A stretch of 64,000 nucleotides of DNA from an uncultured Alphaproteobacteria bacterium (GCA_902621855.1 CACNNQ010000001.1:248001-312000), one strand, 5' to 3'. Shown: positions 43,835-53,537, counted from the stretch's first letter. Numbers and translations: made by a program. Notes: a model not told the origin generated them from the letters alone.

Positions 43835-43863
43835 CATAAAAAAAACCGCTCTAAGGCGGTTTT
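43835..43863 (-). terminator. Intrinsic terminator of glnA
   Basis: On the minus strand AAAACCGC/GCGGTTTT forms an 8-bp stem with a six-base loop, followed directly by a T-run. It lies 23 bases after the glnA stop codon and before parE. Confidence 0.88.
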
Positions 43864-43885
43864 CTTTATATAGATAAGTCTAATT

Positions 43886-45316
43886 CTACACGTCGTAGTA
43901 TAATTTGAACTCGTGTGGATGAGGTCTAATATTAATTGGGTCAACCTCACTCTCTTTTTTATAGTTAATATAGGTTTCAATTACATCTTTAGTAAACACA
44001 TCGCCCTCTAATAAAAATGCATGATCTTTTTCAAGAGCCTCAAGAGATTCAGCTAAAGATCCTGGAGTAGATTGAATTTTAGATAAAACTTCATCGCTAG
44101 CAGCATAGAGATTTATATCTGTAGGATCACCAGGATCGATTTTATTTTTAATTCCATCTAATCCTGCCATTAACATTGCTGAGAATGCTAAGTATGGGTT
44201 TGCACTTGGATCAGGGCATCTAAATTCCATTCTTTTTGCTTTAGGACTTTGAGAATAAGCAGGAATTCTTACTGATGCAGTTCTATTTCTTTGAGAGTAA
44301 ACAATGTTTACCGGAGCCTCAAATCCTGGTACCAATCTTTTGTAAGAGTTAGTAGTAGGGGCACAAAAAGCTAATAGTGCAGGAGCATGTTTAAGAATAC
44401 CTCCAATATAACTTAGTGCTAAATCACTTAAGTTGGCATAGTTACCTTCTTTGTACATAAGTGTATCACCATCTTTCCAAACACTTTGATGAACGTGCAT
44501 ACCTGAACCATTATCTTCAAATAAAGGTTTAGGCATAAATGTAGCTGTCATTCCGTGCTGCTTTGCAACATTCTTAACGACATATTTATATTTCATCATG
44601 TCATCTGCCATTTTCAAAAGAGGTGAAAATTCTAAATCTATTTCACATTGTCCACCTGTTGCAACTTCATGGTGATGTGCCTCAACAGTTAAACCAATGT
44701 CTTGCATAGTCATTACCATTTCAGTTCTAACATCTTGAAGTGTATCCACAGGAGGTAGAGGGAAATAACCTTCTTTGTGTCTTGGCTTATGACCAAGATT
44801 TGGATTTTCATCGGCACCACTATTCCAAGTACCCTCTATTGAATCAACTTCGTGGAATGCAAAATTTGATCCTGAATCAAATTGAACATTATTAAATACA
44901 AAAAATTCTGCTTCTGGACCAAAAAATGCTGTATCTCCAATTCCAGATGATTTTAAATATGCTTCTGCTTTTTTAGCAATATTTCTCGGATCACGACTAT
45001 AATCAACCAAAGTTACGGGATCTTTAATATTACAATGTAATGCTAAGGTTTTTTCAGAAAAAAAAGGATCAACATAAGCTGTTGCAGCATCAGGTAATAC
45101 GATCATATCACTATCTTGAATTTCTTGAAATCCCCTTACTGATGATCCATCAAATCCTAGTCCGTCAGAAAATATATCTTCATCTAGAAATTTAATTGGA
45201 ATTGTAAAATGTTGTGTTGTTCCTGGTATATCAGTAAAGCGCATATCGACCATTTTAATGTCCATATTTTTAATCTCAGACATTAAATCTTTTGGAGTCG
45301 AGCTTTTTAATTTCAT
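43886..45316 (-). CDS. glnA: Glutamine synthetase type I
   Basis: The enzyme joins ammonium and glutamate using ATP. The 476-residue protein has [12 protein letters not shown], the metal-site [79 protein letters not shown] and a C-terminal [15 protein letters not shown]. That C-terminus resembles the actinobacterial pattern more than the proteobacterial one. The loop that normally reads NLYDLP around the adenylylated Tyr is NLYAAS here. Two tandem glutamine riboswitches precede it, and an AAGGAG ribosome site lies just before the ATG. Confidence 0.95.
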   Translation of the reverse strand: MKLKSSTPKDLMSEIKNMDIKMVDMRFTDIPGTTQHFTIPIKFLDEDIFSDGLGFDGSSVRGFQEIQDSDMIVLPDAATAYVDPFFSEKTLALHCNIKDPVTLVDYSRDPRNIAKKAEAYLKSSGIGDTAFFGPEAEFFVFNNVQFDSGSNFAFHEVDSIEGTWNSGADENPNLGHKPRHKEGYFPLPPVDTLQDVRTEMVMTMQDIGLTVEAHHHEVATGGQCEIDLEFSPLLKMADDMMKYKYVVKNVAKQHGMTATFMPKPLFEDNGSGMHVHQSVWKDGDTLMYKEGNYANLSDLALSYIGGILKHAPALLAFCAPTTNSYKRLVPGFEAPVNIVYSQRNRTASVRIPAYSQSPKAKRMEFRCPDPSANPYLAFSAMLMAGLDGIKNKIDPGDPTDINLYAASDEVLSKIQSTPGSLAESLEALEKDHAFLLEGDVFTKDVIETYINYKKESEVDPINIRPHPHEFKLYYDV

Positions 45317-45334
45317 ATCTATCTCCTTACTTCA

Positions 45335-45361
45335 ACAAAAGGGTATGCTTTCCAGCTATTA
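45335..45361 (-). promoter_or_regulatory. Hairpin between the riboswitches and the glnA ribosome site (candidate expression platform)
   Basis: On the minus strand GGGTA and TACCC pair around an inner GCT/AGC helix with a GGAA loop, followed by TTTTGTT. It lies between the second aptamer and the AAGGAG of glnA, the right place for an expression platform. The T-run is short, so termination or ribosome-access control are both possible. Confidence 0.45.
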
Positions 45362-45404
45362 CCCGGTTAAATCATGCTCTAGTTATGAAATCTGCTATTT
45401 ATGC

Positions 45405-45456
45405 GCGTTCCTTCAGCAAATGCTTACTTCCGACCTGCATGAGCAGGTTGAACGAT
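45405..45456 (-). ncRNA. Glutamine-I riboswitch (glnA RNA motif), second aptamer
   Basis: Read 5'-3' on the minus strand it begins ATCGTTCAACC. It then has a stem-loop ACCTGC-TCAT-GCAGGT, the conserved CGGAAGTAAGC, and ends GCTGAAGGAACGC. The outer CGTTC pairs with GAACG (P1), and the GGAAGTA element is the E-loop-like core of the glnA RNA. One core base differs from copy one (GTAAGC against GTAGGC). This copy is nearest to glnA. Confidence 0.9.
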
Positions 45457-45471
45457 TTATAACTTTTGCAT

Positions 45472-45521
45472 GCGTTCCTTCAGCACAATGCCTACTTCCG
45501 ACTCAAAAAGAGTTGAACGAT
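45472..45521 (-). ncRNA. Glutamine-I riboswitch (glnA RNA motif), first aptamer
   Basis: On the minus strand it reads ATCGTTCAACTC, a short ACTC/GAGT hairpin with a TTTTT loop, CGGAAGTAGGC, and GCTGAAGGAACGC at the end. P1 is CGTTC/GAACG. All elements I know from the glnA RNA family are present in order. Only 15 bases separate it from the second copy. It reads toward glnA and lies about 40 bases downstream of glnB. Confidence 0.92.
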
Positions 45522-45562
45522 TATTAGATAATTACTACCTTTTAAAGAAAAGTAAAGAAAAA

Positions 45563-45904
45563 TTAGACAGCATCACTGTCTTTTTCTCCAGTTCTTATTC
45601 TTACTACCTGCTCTATATTTGATACAAAAATCTTACCATCACCAATTTTTCCAGAATAAGCATTAGATTTTATTGATTCTATGACCTCATCAACTTGCTT
45701 GTCTTCCACTATGACTTCTAATTTCATTTTTGCTAAGAATTCGTCATCGTAAGCATCCCCAGAATCTATTCCTCCAGTTGAACCTCTTTGTCTTCCAAAG
45801 CCTTTGACATCAACAAGAGTCATTCCTGATATTCCTAGTTCATGAAGAGAGTCCTTAACTTGAGATAGTTTAAATGGTTTAATTATTGCTTCAATTTTTT
45901 TCAT
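45563..45904 (-). CDS. glnB: Nitrogen regulatory protein PII with remodelled T-loop
   Basis: This 113-residue trimeric signal protein senses 2-oxoglutarate and energy status. The core is typical: MKKIEAIIKPFKLSQVKDSLHELGISGMTLVDVKGFGRQRG and later GKIGDGKIFV...VVRIRTGE. The T-loop is not typical: STGGIDSGDAYDDEFLAK replaces the usual HTELYRGAEYxVDFLPK, with one extra residue. A Tyr at about position 52 aligns with the uridylylated Tyr51, but its surroundings are acidic and changed. It overlaps the aminotransferase by four bases. Confidence 0.92.
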   Translation of the reverse strand: MKKIEAIIKPFKLSQVKDSLHELGISGMTLVDVKGFGRQRGSTGGIDSGDAYDDEFLAKMKLEVIVEDKQVDEVIESIKSNAYSGKIGDGKIFVSNIEQVVRIRTGEKDSDAV

Positions 45905-47058
45905 ATTGCAGATAATCTTTTAATAGCTTCTTTAATGTTTTCTAAAGAATTAGCAAAACTTATTCTTACAAAATGATCAGCATTATCTCCAAAACTTGAC
46001 CCAGGCACTAAAGCAACCCCCTTTTCTTCTAGAGCTATTTTAGAAAATTCACTGCCATTTAGTCCAGATTTAGAAATGTTTGGGAAAGCATAAAATGCTC
46101 CACCCGGTTCAAAACAAGAAACTTTATCTAGTTTATTAAGCTCATCATAAACGTATTCTTTTCTTTTTTGAAATTCAGAAACTATTTTTAATATTTCTAT
46201 TTGTGAACCATTTATAGCTTCTAAACCAGCATATTGAGATATGGAAGTAGCACATGAATTATAGTTTACACAAATTTTATTTGCATGTTCAATTAATTTA
46301 TCTGGCCATATACTCCATCCTAATCTCCAACCTGTCATACAGTAGGTCTTACTCCAACCTTCAAGAACAATTAATCTATTCATTAAATTTGGATACTCTA
46401 ATAGTGATGGCATTTTTTCATCATTAAAAATAATATTACTATATATTTCATCACTTAAAATACTCACATTTGGGTAATGATCTAGCAAATTTACAAGATC
46501 ATGAATTTTCCTTTTGTTCATAAATGATCCAGTTGGATTATTTGGATTATTTACAATTATTAAACTAGTTTTATCTGTAATTAATTCCTTCAGATGATCT
46601 ATATCAATTTCAAAATTATCTTTTTCAGAAAGTTTTAATGGAACAGCTTTTGCACCACTATATTTTATCATTGATCTATAAATTGGGAAGCCAGGATCTG
46701 GATAAATTATTTCATTATCCTCTCCACCCAATAATAAAGCAGAGATAAATATTACAGGTTTACCTCCTGGAGTTATTAATACATTTTCTGGCTTAATCTT
46801 TGCATTGTATTTATCTAATACCAATTTAGATATTGCTTCTCTTAATTCTGGTATCCCATTTGATGCAGTGTAACCGTGATGACCATCTCTAATTGCTTTT
46901 ATAGCTGCCTCTTGAATATTTATTGGAGTATTAAAATCAGGTTGCCCAATTCCTAAATTTATAATATTCTTTCCTTCAGATGCTAATTTATTGGCTTTTG
47001 CTAAAACTGCAAAGGCAGTTTCAGTTTCTAATTCAAATATTCTTTTTGAAACTTGCAT
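45901..47058 (-). CDS. PLP-dependent class I/II aminotransferase (aspartate/alanine aminotransferase-like)
   Basis: The 385-residue fold-type I enzyme shows GIGQPDFNTPINIQEAAIKAI, NPNNPTGSFMNKRKI, LSDEIYSNIIF and the PLP-lysine site LEGWSKTYCMTGWRLGW. A C-terminal FVRISFANSLENIKEAI binds the substrate carboxylate. These enzymes swap amino groups between amino acids and 2-oxo acids, usually with glutamate. It is the first gene of an operon with glnB (ATGA overlap) and glnA, so a link to glutamate/glutamine flow is likely. Exact substrate unknown. Confidence 0.88.
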   Translation of the reverse strand: MQVSKRIFELETETAFAVLAKANKLASEGKNIINLGIGQPDFNTPINIQEAAIKAIRDGHHGYTASNGIPELREAISKLVLDKYNAKIKPENVLITPGGKPVIFISALLLGGEDNEIIYPDPGFPIYRSMIKYSGAKAVPLKLSEKDNFEIDIDHLKELITDKTSLIIVNNPNNPTGSFMNKRKIHDLVNLLDHYPNVSILSDEIYSNIIFNDEKMPSLLEYPNLMNRLIVLEGWSKTYCMTGWRLGWSIWPDKLIEHANKICVNYNSCATSISQYAGLEAINGSQIEILKIVSEFQKRKEYVYDELNKLDKVSCFEPGGAFYAFPNISKSGLNGSEFSKIALEEKGVALVPGSSFGDNADHFVRISFANSLENIKEAIKRLSAI

Positions 47059-47110
47059 ATATTTGGTATAGCGAAATAATATAAAAATAAAAACCTTTTT
47101 TAAATAATAT

Positions 47111-47188
47111 GGCGAACGTAGCTCAGTTGGTTAGAGCGCAGGCTTGTGGTGCCTGATGTCGTGGGTTCGAATCCCATCGTTCGCCCCA
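47111..47188 (+). tRNA. trnH: tRNA-His (GTG)
   Basis: The anticodon loop TTGTGGT within CAGGC/GCCTG gives GTG. The 5' end GGCGAACG fits an encoded G-1 opposite C73, then CCA, with GCGAACG/CGTTCGC as the acceptor stem. T arm GTGGGTTCGAATCCCAT is canonical. Confidence 0.96.
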
Positions 47189-47261
47189 TTTTTTTGATAA
47201 AACTTTTATTAATTTTCTCTATTGTTTTTTAATACAAACTACATAAAAGCAAATATTAATT

Positions 47262-47346
47262 GGGCCGGTGGTGGAATTGGTAGACACGCTAGATTTAGGT
47301 TCTAGTGCTGAAAAGTGTGAAGGTTCAAGTCCTTTCCGGCCTACCA
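47262..47346 (+). tRNA. trnL: tRNA-Leu (TAG)
   Basis: This type II tRNA has a long variable arm (TGCTGAAAAGTGTGA). The anticodon loop TTTAGGT between CTAGA and TCTAG gives TAG. The acceptor GGGCCGG pairs with CCGGCCT (one G-U), followed by ACCA. T arm AGGTTCAAGTCCTT. It directly precedes tig. Confidence 0.95.
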
Positions 47347-47365
47347 AATTTTTGGAGTAATGATT

Positions 47366-48715
47366 ATGAATGTTAAAGAGATGAAATCAAAAAAGTTATA
47401 CAAAGAATATTCAATCGTAATTCCATCTGAAGATATAGATAAAGAAGTTAATCTAAAAATTTCCGACCTTATACCAACTATCACAATTCCTGGTTTTAGA
47501 AAAGGAAAAGCTCCATTAAGCATTGTTAAAAAAAAGTATGAAGATAGTGTTTTAAATGAAGTAATACAAAAAGTTGTTAGTACAAAAACAAATGACTTAA
47601 TCAAAAACAAAAAATTAAATTTATTTAGACAACCTAAGATTGATTTGAAAAAATTTGAAAAAAATAAACCTATTGAAATACAAATAAAAATTGATCTACA
47701 ACCGGAGATTAAATTAAATGATTTTAAAAAAATTAAACTTAATAATTATGAAATAAGTTTATCAAAAAAAAATTTAGAAGATCAATATAAAATATTTTTA
47801 GATAGCCAAAAAAGTTATAAAAAAATTAACAAAAACAGATTAATAAAAAAAAATGATAGGGTAATAATAAGTTTTAATACTTCCGACACTAATGTTCCAG
47901 ACTATTTAAAATTTCAAAAAAATTTTCCAGTTGATACAGATATGGATAAAGAAATATTACCTGGTATTAACAAATTGTTAATATCAAAGTCTAAAGAAGG
48001 TGATAAAAAAAATATTGCCATTGATTTATCCAAAGAATTAAAAAGTAAAGAATTTAAAAAGGTTATGTATGAAATAGAAGTAATATCTATTGAAGAAAAA
48101 GTAAAATTTCAAATTACTGAAGATTATTTAAAATCGAATGGTTTTAAAAATGAAAATGAATTAAAAAATTTTTTAAAAAAAAATACCACGGAGCGTTTTG
48201 ACGAGGGTTTAAAGCAGATTGAAAAGAAGCAGTTAATGGATTTATTAAACGAGGAATATAACTTTGATTTACCCGAAGGAGTTCTTGAGGAGGATTTTAA
48301 CCAAATTTGGAGTAGAATCGAACACGCAAAAAAAAATAAAACATTGGATGATGACGATAAATCTTTAACTGTAGATCAGTTAAAAAAACGATATAAAAAA
48401 ATATCAGAAAGAAGAGTAAAGCTTGGTGTTCTTCTGCAATATATTGGAAATAAAGAAAAAATTTCTATATCAGATGATGAGTTAAATAAAGGAATAATTC
48501 AATATACCAGCCAATATCCTGGACAGGAAAAACAAATTTTAGAATATTTAAGAAAAAACCCTTCTGCTGTTGAAAGTATAAAAGGCCCTTTATTAGAAGA
48601 AAAAATTATTAATAATATTAAATCTAAAGTTGCTAGAATATCGAAAAAAATTGATAGTGACCAATATAAAAAACTTGAAGATGAAGTTTTTGATATTAAG
48701 AGAGATAAAATATAA
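47366..48715 (+). CDS. tig: Trigger factor, ribosome-bound chaperone
   Basis: The chaperone meets nascent chains at the ribosome exit. I start at ATG 47366, eight bases from GGAG; the ATG at 47360 is too close to that site. The 449-residue protein has the ribosome-binding signature [18 protein letters not shown] in its N-terminal domain. A divergent, Lys-rich middle (PPIase-like) region and the helical C-terminal arms follow ([28 protein letters not shown]). It starts the tig-clpP-clpX-lon cluster and overlaps clpP by one base. Confidence 0.92.
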   Translation: MNVKEMKSKKLYKEYSIVIPSEDIDKEVNLKISDLIPTITIPGFRKGKAPLSIVKKKYEDSVLNEVIQKVVSTKTNDLIKNKKLNLFRQPKIDLKKFEKNKPIEIQIKIDLQPEIKLNDFKKIKLNNYEISLSKKNLEDQYKIFLDSQKSYKKINKNRLIKKNDRVIISFNTSDTNVPDYLKFQKNFPVDTDMDKEILPGINKLLISKSKEGDKKNIAIDLSKELKSKEFKKVMYEIEVISIEEKVKFQITEDYLKSNGFKNENELKNFLKKNTTERFDEGLKQIEKKQLMDLLNEEYNFDLPEGVLEEDFNQIWSRIEHAKKNKTLDDDDKSLTVDQLKKRYKKISERRVKLGVLLQYIGNKEKISISDDELNKGIIQYTSQYPGQEKQILEYLRKNPSAVESIKGPLLEEKIINNIKSKVARISKKIDSDQYKKLEDEVFDIKRDKI

Positions 48716-49326
48716 TGAAAGATCCATTAGATAATTTAACAAATAATTTAATACCAATGGTTGTAGAACAATCATCCAGAGGCGAAAGAGCGTATGATAT
48801 TTATTCTAGATTACTTAAAGAAAGAATAATTTTTCTTACTGGTCCAATTGACGACAATATCGCAAGTTTAATTTGTGCACAAATATTGTTTCTTGAATCA
48901 GAGAATCCAAAGAAGGAAATTTCATTTTATATAAATTCACCTGGCGGTATTGTTTGGTCAGGTTTAGCTATTTATGATACTATGCAATATGTTTCTTCTA
49001 AAATTATGACTATTTGTGTTGGACAAGCCGCATCTGCTGGCTCATTATTATTAACTGCAGGAGAAAAGAATATGAGATTTTCTTTACCTAATTCTCGAAT
49101 AATGGTTCATCAACCGAGTGGAGGATACCAAGGTCAAGTTACGGATATTGAAATTCAAACAAATGAAATTAAAAAAACAAAAAATAGACTTAATGAAATT
49201 TATGCCAAACATACTGGAAAAAAAATAAATGATGTTTCTAATATTATGGAAAGAGATAAGTACTTTTCACCAGAAGAAGCGATTAAGTTTGGACTCATAG
49301 ATAAAATTGTAGAGAATAGAAAATAA
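48715..49326 (+). CDS. clpP: ATP-dependent Clp protease proteolytic subunit
   Basis: The 203-residue serine peptidase forms the barrel used by ClpA and ClpX. The triad is visible: Ser in [11 protein letters not shown], His in [13 protein letters not shown] and Asp in [12 protein letters not shown]. The handle and substrate regions [21 protein letters not shown] are typical. It overlaps both tig and clpX by one base, giving tight coupling. Confidence 0.97.
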   Translation: MKDPLDNLTNNLIPMVVEQSSRGERAYDIYSRLLKERIIFLTGPIDDNIASLICAQILFLESENPKKEISFYINSPGGIVWSGLAIYDTMQYVSSKIMTICVGQAASAGSLLLTAGEKNMRFSLPNSRIMVHQPSGGYQGQVTDIEIQTNEIKKTKNRLNEIYAKHTGKKINDVSNIMERDKYFSPEEAIKFGLIDKIVENRK

Positions 49327-50585
49327 TGTCAAAAAAAAATGATAAAGACTCACTTTTTTGCTCTTTCTGTGGCAAAAATCAAAAAGAAGTAAAAAAACTT
49401 ATTGCTGGTCCAACTGTATTTGTTTGTGATGAATGTGTTGAATTATGTATGGATATTATCAAGGAAGATAATAAAAATAGCAAATCAAAAATTAAAAAAG
49501 ATATTCCTAAACCTTCTGAAATTAATAAGTTTTTAGATGATTATGTAATAGGCCAAGAAATTGCAAAAAAAGTTCTCTCAGTCGCAGTTTATAATCATTA
49601 TAAAAGACTAGCTAATTCTGATTTTGACAACTTAGAAATAGCTAAATCTAATATTCTTTTAGTTGGTCCTACAGGTACAGGAAAAACACTTCTAGCACAA
49701 ACACTAGCTAAAATAATAGATGTTCCTTTTACGGTTGCAGATGCTACTAGTCTAACAGAAGCTGGCTACGTAGGAGAAGATGTTGAAAATATAATTCTAA
49801 AATTGCTTCAAGCTTCAGAATATAATGTTGAGCGTGCTCAAAAAGGAATTGTTTATATTGACGAAATAGATAAGATAGGTAGAAAAAGTGATAACCCATC
49901 TATAACAAGAGATGTTTCAGGAGAGGGGGTTCAACAAGCACTTTTAAAAATAATGGAAGGCACCATAGCAAGTGTACCTCCGCAAGGAGGAAGAAAACAT
50001 CCGCAGCAAGAATTTTTACAAGTAGATACATCAAACATACTTTTTATTTGTGGAGGTGCTTTTTCTGGTTTAGAAAATATAATCAAGTACAGACTTAAAG
50101 GTAATACTATAGGTTTTAATTCTTCAATAAATTCCAATCAGGATAAATTAGACAACAGTTTAGATAGTTTAGAAAATAAAGATTTACTTAAGTTTGGAAT
50201 GATACCAGAATTTGTAGGAAGACTTCCTGTGATCACAACTCTAAAAGAATTAAATGAAGAAATGCTGGTACAAATAATGACTGAGCCAAAAAATGCACTT
50301 ATAAAACAATTTCAAGCCCTATTCAAGATGGACGGTATTAATATCGAATTTAAACAAGACTCCCTTAAAGAAATGGCTAGATTAGCGGTAGAACAAAACA
50401 CTGGAGCTAGAGGGCTAAGAAGTATTATAGAAGACACTTTAATGGAGCTCATGTTTAATTCTCCTGATTATAAAGATTTAGAAAAAATTATTATTAATAA
50501 AGATGTTGTTATGAATAAATCTGAACCAATTTTAATATTTTCTTCCAAACAAAATACACAAAAAATAATAGCAAACAACTCTTGA
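49326..50585 (+). CDS. clpX: ATP-dependent Clp protease ATP-binding subunit ClpX
   Basis: The AAA+ unfoldase has 419 residues. The N-terminal zinc-binding domain has CSFCGKNQ...[10 protein letters not shown]. The AAA+ core has [31 protein letters not shown] and the pore-loop region with GYVGEDVE. The sensor 2 motif [11 protein letters not shown] is near the end. It follows clpP directly and precedes lon by 30 bases. Confidence 0.97.
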   Translation: MSKKNDKDSLFCSFCGKNQKEVKKLIAGPTVFVCDECVELCMDIIKEDNKNSKSKIKKDIPKPSEINKFLDDYVIGQEIAKKVLSVAVYNHYKRLANSDFDNLEIAKSNILLVGPTGTGKTLLAQTLAKIIDVPFTVADATSLTEAGYVGEDVENIILKLLQASEYNVERAQKGIVYIDEIDKIGRKSDNPSITRDVSGEGVQQALLKIMEGTIASVPPQGGRKHPQQEFLQVDTSNILFICGGAFSGLENIIKYRLKGNTIGFNSSINSNQDKLDNSLDSLENKDLLKFGMIPEFVGRLPVITTLKELNEEMLVQIMTEPKNALIKQFQALFKMDGINIEFKQDSLKEMARLAVEQNTGARGLRSIIEDTLMELMFNSPDYKDLEKIIINKDVVMNKSEPILIFSSKQNTQKIIANNS

Positions 50586-50615
50586 ATTTAATATAACCAA
50601 GATCATCTTATATAT

Positions 50616-53009
50616 ATGACTAAGTTAAACCTTCCAGTTCTTCCACTTCGAGACATAGTTGTATTCCCTCATATGGTCGCACCATTGTTTGTAGGCAGAA
50701 AGCAATCTGTTAATGCACTTAATAATGTAATGATTGCCGACAAAAAAATATTATTACTTTCTCAAAAAAATTCAGAGATTGATAATCCAAGTGAAAAAAA
50801 TTTGTACAAATATGGAACTATTGCAAAAGTTTTACAATTGCTTAAGCTACCAGATGGTACCCTAAAGGTTTTAGTCGAAGGAATTTCTAGAGCAAAAGTT
50901 AGTTCTCTTAGTTTTAATAAGGACTTTATCAACGCTACAATTGTTGAAATTAAAAATACAAAAAAAAATAATTCAAATATAAAAGCCTTACAAAAATTAA
51001 TTATTGAACAATTCCAAGACTATCAAAAAATAAATAAAAAAGTATCAATTGATGTGGTTAATAACCTCAAGATAATTATAGATACAAACAAAATAGCTGA
51101 TATTATTACTGCCAATATTAATATAAGCCTAGAACAAAAACAAGAAATACTAGAAATTGAAAATACAGAACAAAGATTAAATAAAATTTATGGATATTTA
51201 ATTTCTGAGATTGACTCATTCCAAGTGGAAAAAAAGATTAAAGGAAGAGTTAAAAGACAAATGGAAAAAACTCAAAAAGAATATTATTTGAATGAACAAA
51301 TGAAAGCAATACAGAAAGAGTTAGGTGAGAGTGAAGATCTTGATGAAGTAGGTGAATTAGAAAGAAAGATTAGCGATATCCCACTTCCTAAAGAAGCAAA
51401 AGATAAGTGCAGATCTGAATTAAAAAAATTAAAATCAATGAGTCCTATGTCAGCGGAAGCAACTGTTATAAGAAACTACTTAGATTGGGTACTTTCAATT
51501 CCATGGAATAAAACAAATCAGATATCTAAAAACATAAAAAAAGCATCTACTATTCTTGAAAGTGATCATCACGGTCTAAAAAAGGTCAAAGATAGAATTT
51601 TGGAATATCTAGCAGTTCAAAAACGAATGGATAAAATCAAAGGTCCAATATTGTGTCTGGTTGGACCTCCTGGAGTAGGAAAAACTTCTTTAGGTAAATC
51701 AATAGCAAATGCAACCGGACGAAGCTTTGTAAGAATGTCTCTTGGTGGAGTTAGGGATGAAGCAGAAATAAGAGGTCATAGGAAAACTTATATAGGCTCA
51801 ATGCCAGGAAGATTTATTCAGGCAATGAAAAAATCTAATTCTTCAAATCCTTTGATTTTGTTAGATGAAATAGATAAATTAGGTTCTGATTGGAGGGGTG
51901 ACCCATCTTCTGCATTACTAGAGGTTTTAGATCCTGAGCAAAATAATAAATTTAACGATCATTATTTAGAACTAGACTACGATCTATCTGATGTAATGTT
52001 TATTTGCACTGCTAATACTTTAAATATTCCACCAGCTCTTCTTGATAGAATGGAAGTTATTAGAATACCAGGGTATACAGAAAAAGAGAAAAATCAAATA
52101 GCTCAAAAATATCTTGTACCTAAACAGATCAAAAATCATGCTCTCAAAAAAAATGAAATTAAATTTAATACTAAACTTATTAGTAATATAATAAGATTTT
52201 ATACTAGAGAAGCTGGAGTAAGAAATTTAGAGAAAGAAATATCTAAAGTTTGCCGCAAAGCAGTTAAAGTTTTAGAAACAACAAATAAAAAGAAAATAGA
52301 TATCAATCCTAAAACACTGCAAGATTTCCTTGGTGTTACCAAGTACAGAAACAATGAAATAGAGAAAAAAAATCTTATAGGAATTACCAATGGCCTTGCC
52401 TGGACTGAAGTCGGAGGTGAAATTCTTTCAATTGAAGTCTTACTATCTATTGGTAAAGGTAAATTGACAATTACTGGTAAACTTGGCGAAGTTATGAAAG
52501 AATCCATTCAAGCAGCCGCATCATATGTAAGATCTAAATCACTTATCTTAGGCATAAATCCTAAAGATTTTGATAGTTATGACATTCATATTCATGTACC
52601 AGAAGGTGCTACCCCTAAAGATGGTCCCAGTGCTGGAATAGCTATTTTTAATTCATTAGTTTCATCTTTTACAAATAATAAAGTAAGGAAGGATATTGCG
52701 ATGACTGGTGAAATAACCTTACGAGGTAGAGTTTTGCCAATCGGAGGTTTAAAAGAAAAAATATATGCCGCTAGTAGAGCTGGAATAAAAAAGGTTTTAA
52801 TACCAGATGAGAATAAACATGAGGTCACAGAATTTGACAAAGAAATATTAAAAAATATAGAGATAATTCCAGTATCTGAGGCAACTTCTATTTTAAAACA
52901 CTCTCTTTCAAAACCAGTTTTACCTATAAATTTAAGCGAATCTTCACTTAAAAATCATCAAAAAAACACTCCTTCTGCGGATCAAACTAAAGAAAATATT
53001 ACCCATTAA
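50616..53009 (+). CDS. lon: ATP-dependent Lon protease
   Basis: The 797-residue protease removes damaged and regulatory proteins. The N-terminal substrate domain begins LPVLPLRDIVVFPHMVAPLFVGR. The AAA+ module has LVGPPGVGKTSLGKSIA and LILLDEIDKLGSDWRGDP. The peptidase has its catalytic Ser in TPKDGPSAGIAI and Lys in GGLKEKIYAASRAG. A short polar C-terminal tail (HQKNTPSADQTKEN) follows. It ends the tig-clpP-clpX-lon cluster. Confidence 0.97.
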   Translation: MTKLNLPVLPLRDIVVFPHMVAPLFVGRKQSVNALNNVMIADKKILLLSQKNSEIDNPSEKNLYKYGTIAKVLQLLKLPDGTLKVLVEGISRAKVSSLSFNKDFINATIVEIKNTKKNNSNIKALQKLIIEQFQDYQKINKKVSIDVVNNLKIIIDTNKIADIITANINISLEQKQEILEIENTEQRLNKIYGYLISEIDSFQVEKKIKGRVKRQMEKTQKEYYLNEQMKAIQKELGESEDLDEVGELERKISDIPLPKEAKDKCRSELKKLKSMSPMSAEATVIRNYLDWVLSIPWNKTNQISKNIKKASTILESDHHGLKKVKDRILEYLAVQKRMDKIKGPILCLVGPPGVGKTSLGKSIANATGRSFVRMSLGGVRDEAEIRGHRKTYIGSMPGRFIQAMKKSNSSNPLILLDEIDKLGSDWRGDPSSALLEVLDPEQNNKFNDHYLELDYDLSDVMFICTANTLNIPPALLDRMEVIRIPGYTEKEKNQIAQKYLVPKQIKNHALKKNEIKFNTKLISNIIRFYTREAGVRNLEKEISKVCRKAVKVLETTNKKKIDINPKTLQDFLGVTKYRNNEIEKKNLIGITNGLAWTEVGGEILSIEVLLSIGKGKLTITGKLGEVMKESIQAAASYVRSKSLILGINPKDFDSYDIHIHVPEGATPKDGPSAGIAIFNSLVSSFTNNKVRKDIAMTGEITLRGRVLPIGGLKEKIYAASRAGIKKVLIPDENKHEVTEFDKEILKNIEIIPVSEATSILKHSLSKPVLPINLSESSLKNHQKNTPSADQTKENITH

Positions 53010-53072
53010 CCCAGATATTCTGTTATTTTTTTCTTAAATCCCTGAATTTCTGGGAATTTATTTATAATATTA

Positions 53073-53100
53073 TTGACTTAGGAAAAATTCACAGAATACT
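53073..53100 (+). promoter_or_regulatory. Candidate hupB promoter
   Basis: TTGACT (five of six consensus -35 bases) is followed after 16 bases by AATACT (four of six -10 bases). It lies about 30 bases upstream of the hupB GTG and its AAAGGAG ribosome site. Confidence 0.5.
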
Positions 53101-53130
53101 TAAAAAAAAATTATTCAAAGGAGACTAATT

Positions 53131-53406
53131 GTGAATAAAAATGACCTTATTGCATCAGTTGCATCTTCCGCTGGACTTTCTAAATCTGATGCTACCAGAG
53201 CTATAGAAAGTTTTTTAGACTCAATAACCAATGCCCTAAAAAGGGATGAAAAGGTAAGTATTGTTGGTTTTGGTAACTTTAGTGTAAGCCATAGAAAAGC
53301 AACTACTGGTAGAAATCCTAGAACAGGTGAATCTATTCAAATTCCAGCTTCGAAAAGACCTAAATTTACTGTGGGTAAAGCTCTTAAAGATTCAGTAAAT
53401 AACTAA
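53131..53406 (+). CDS. hupB: DNA-binding protein HU
   Basis: The 91-residue nucleoid protein starts at GTG with AAAGGAG upstream. It shows MNKNDLIASVASSAGLSKSDATRAIESFLDSI, FGNFSVSHRKATTGRNPRTGESIQIPASKRPKFTVGKALKDSVN. The beta-arm RNPRTGE binds the DNA minor groove. The lon-hupB order is standard for proteobacteria. A strong terminator follows. Confidence 0.95.
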   Translation: MNKNDLIASVASSAGLSKSDATRAIESFLDSITNALKRDEKVSIVGFGNFSVSHRKATTGRNPRTGESIQIPASKRPKFTVGKALKDSVNN

Positions 53407-53424
53407 AATATTTTTTTCTTGCAC

Positions 53425-53453
53425 CGGCTGTTAAATAATTTAACAGCCGTTTT
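53425..53453 (+). terminator. Intrinsic terminator of hupB
   Basis: CGGCTGTTAAA pairs perfectly with TTTAACAGCCG (11 bp, three-base loop) and is followed by TTTT. It sits between hupB and tRNA-Val. Confidence 0.9.
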
Positions 53454-53458
53454 GATTT

Positions 53459-53534
53459 GGGTGTTTAGCTCAGTTGGTAGAGCATCTCGTTTACACCGAG
53501 AGGGTCGGGAGTTCAAGTCTCTCAACACCCACCA
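53459..53534 (+). tRNA. trnV: tRNA-Val (TAC)
   Basis: Acceptor GGGTGTT/AACACCC plus ACCA; D arm GCTCAGTTGGTAGAGC. The anticodon loop TTTACAC between TCTCG and CGAGA gives TAC. T arm GGGAGTTCAAGTCTCTC. It is six bases after the hupB terminator hairpin. Confidence 0.95.
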
Positions 53535-53537
53535 TGC

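Noticed and set aside
45258-45527. Plus-strand ORF of 89 residues across the glnA leader
   Set aside because: It is antisense to the tandem riboswitches and the glnA start; the RNA explanation accounts for the sequence.
45563-45904. PII lacking the uridylylation tyrosine
   Set aside because: Careful alignment puts Tyr52 at the Tyr51 position after a one-residue insertion, so the residue is present although its surroundings are changed.
52199-52840. Minus-strand ORFs inside lon
   Set aside because: Antisense shadows of the Lon peptidase and AAA+ region with no recognisable family.
53010-53060. CCCAGA...TCTGGG pairing after lon as a terminator
   Set aside because: The loop would exceed 30 bases and no U-run follows; too weak to list as a feature.
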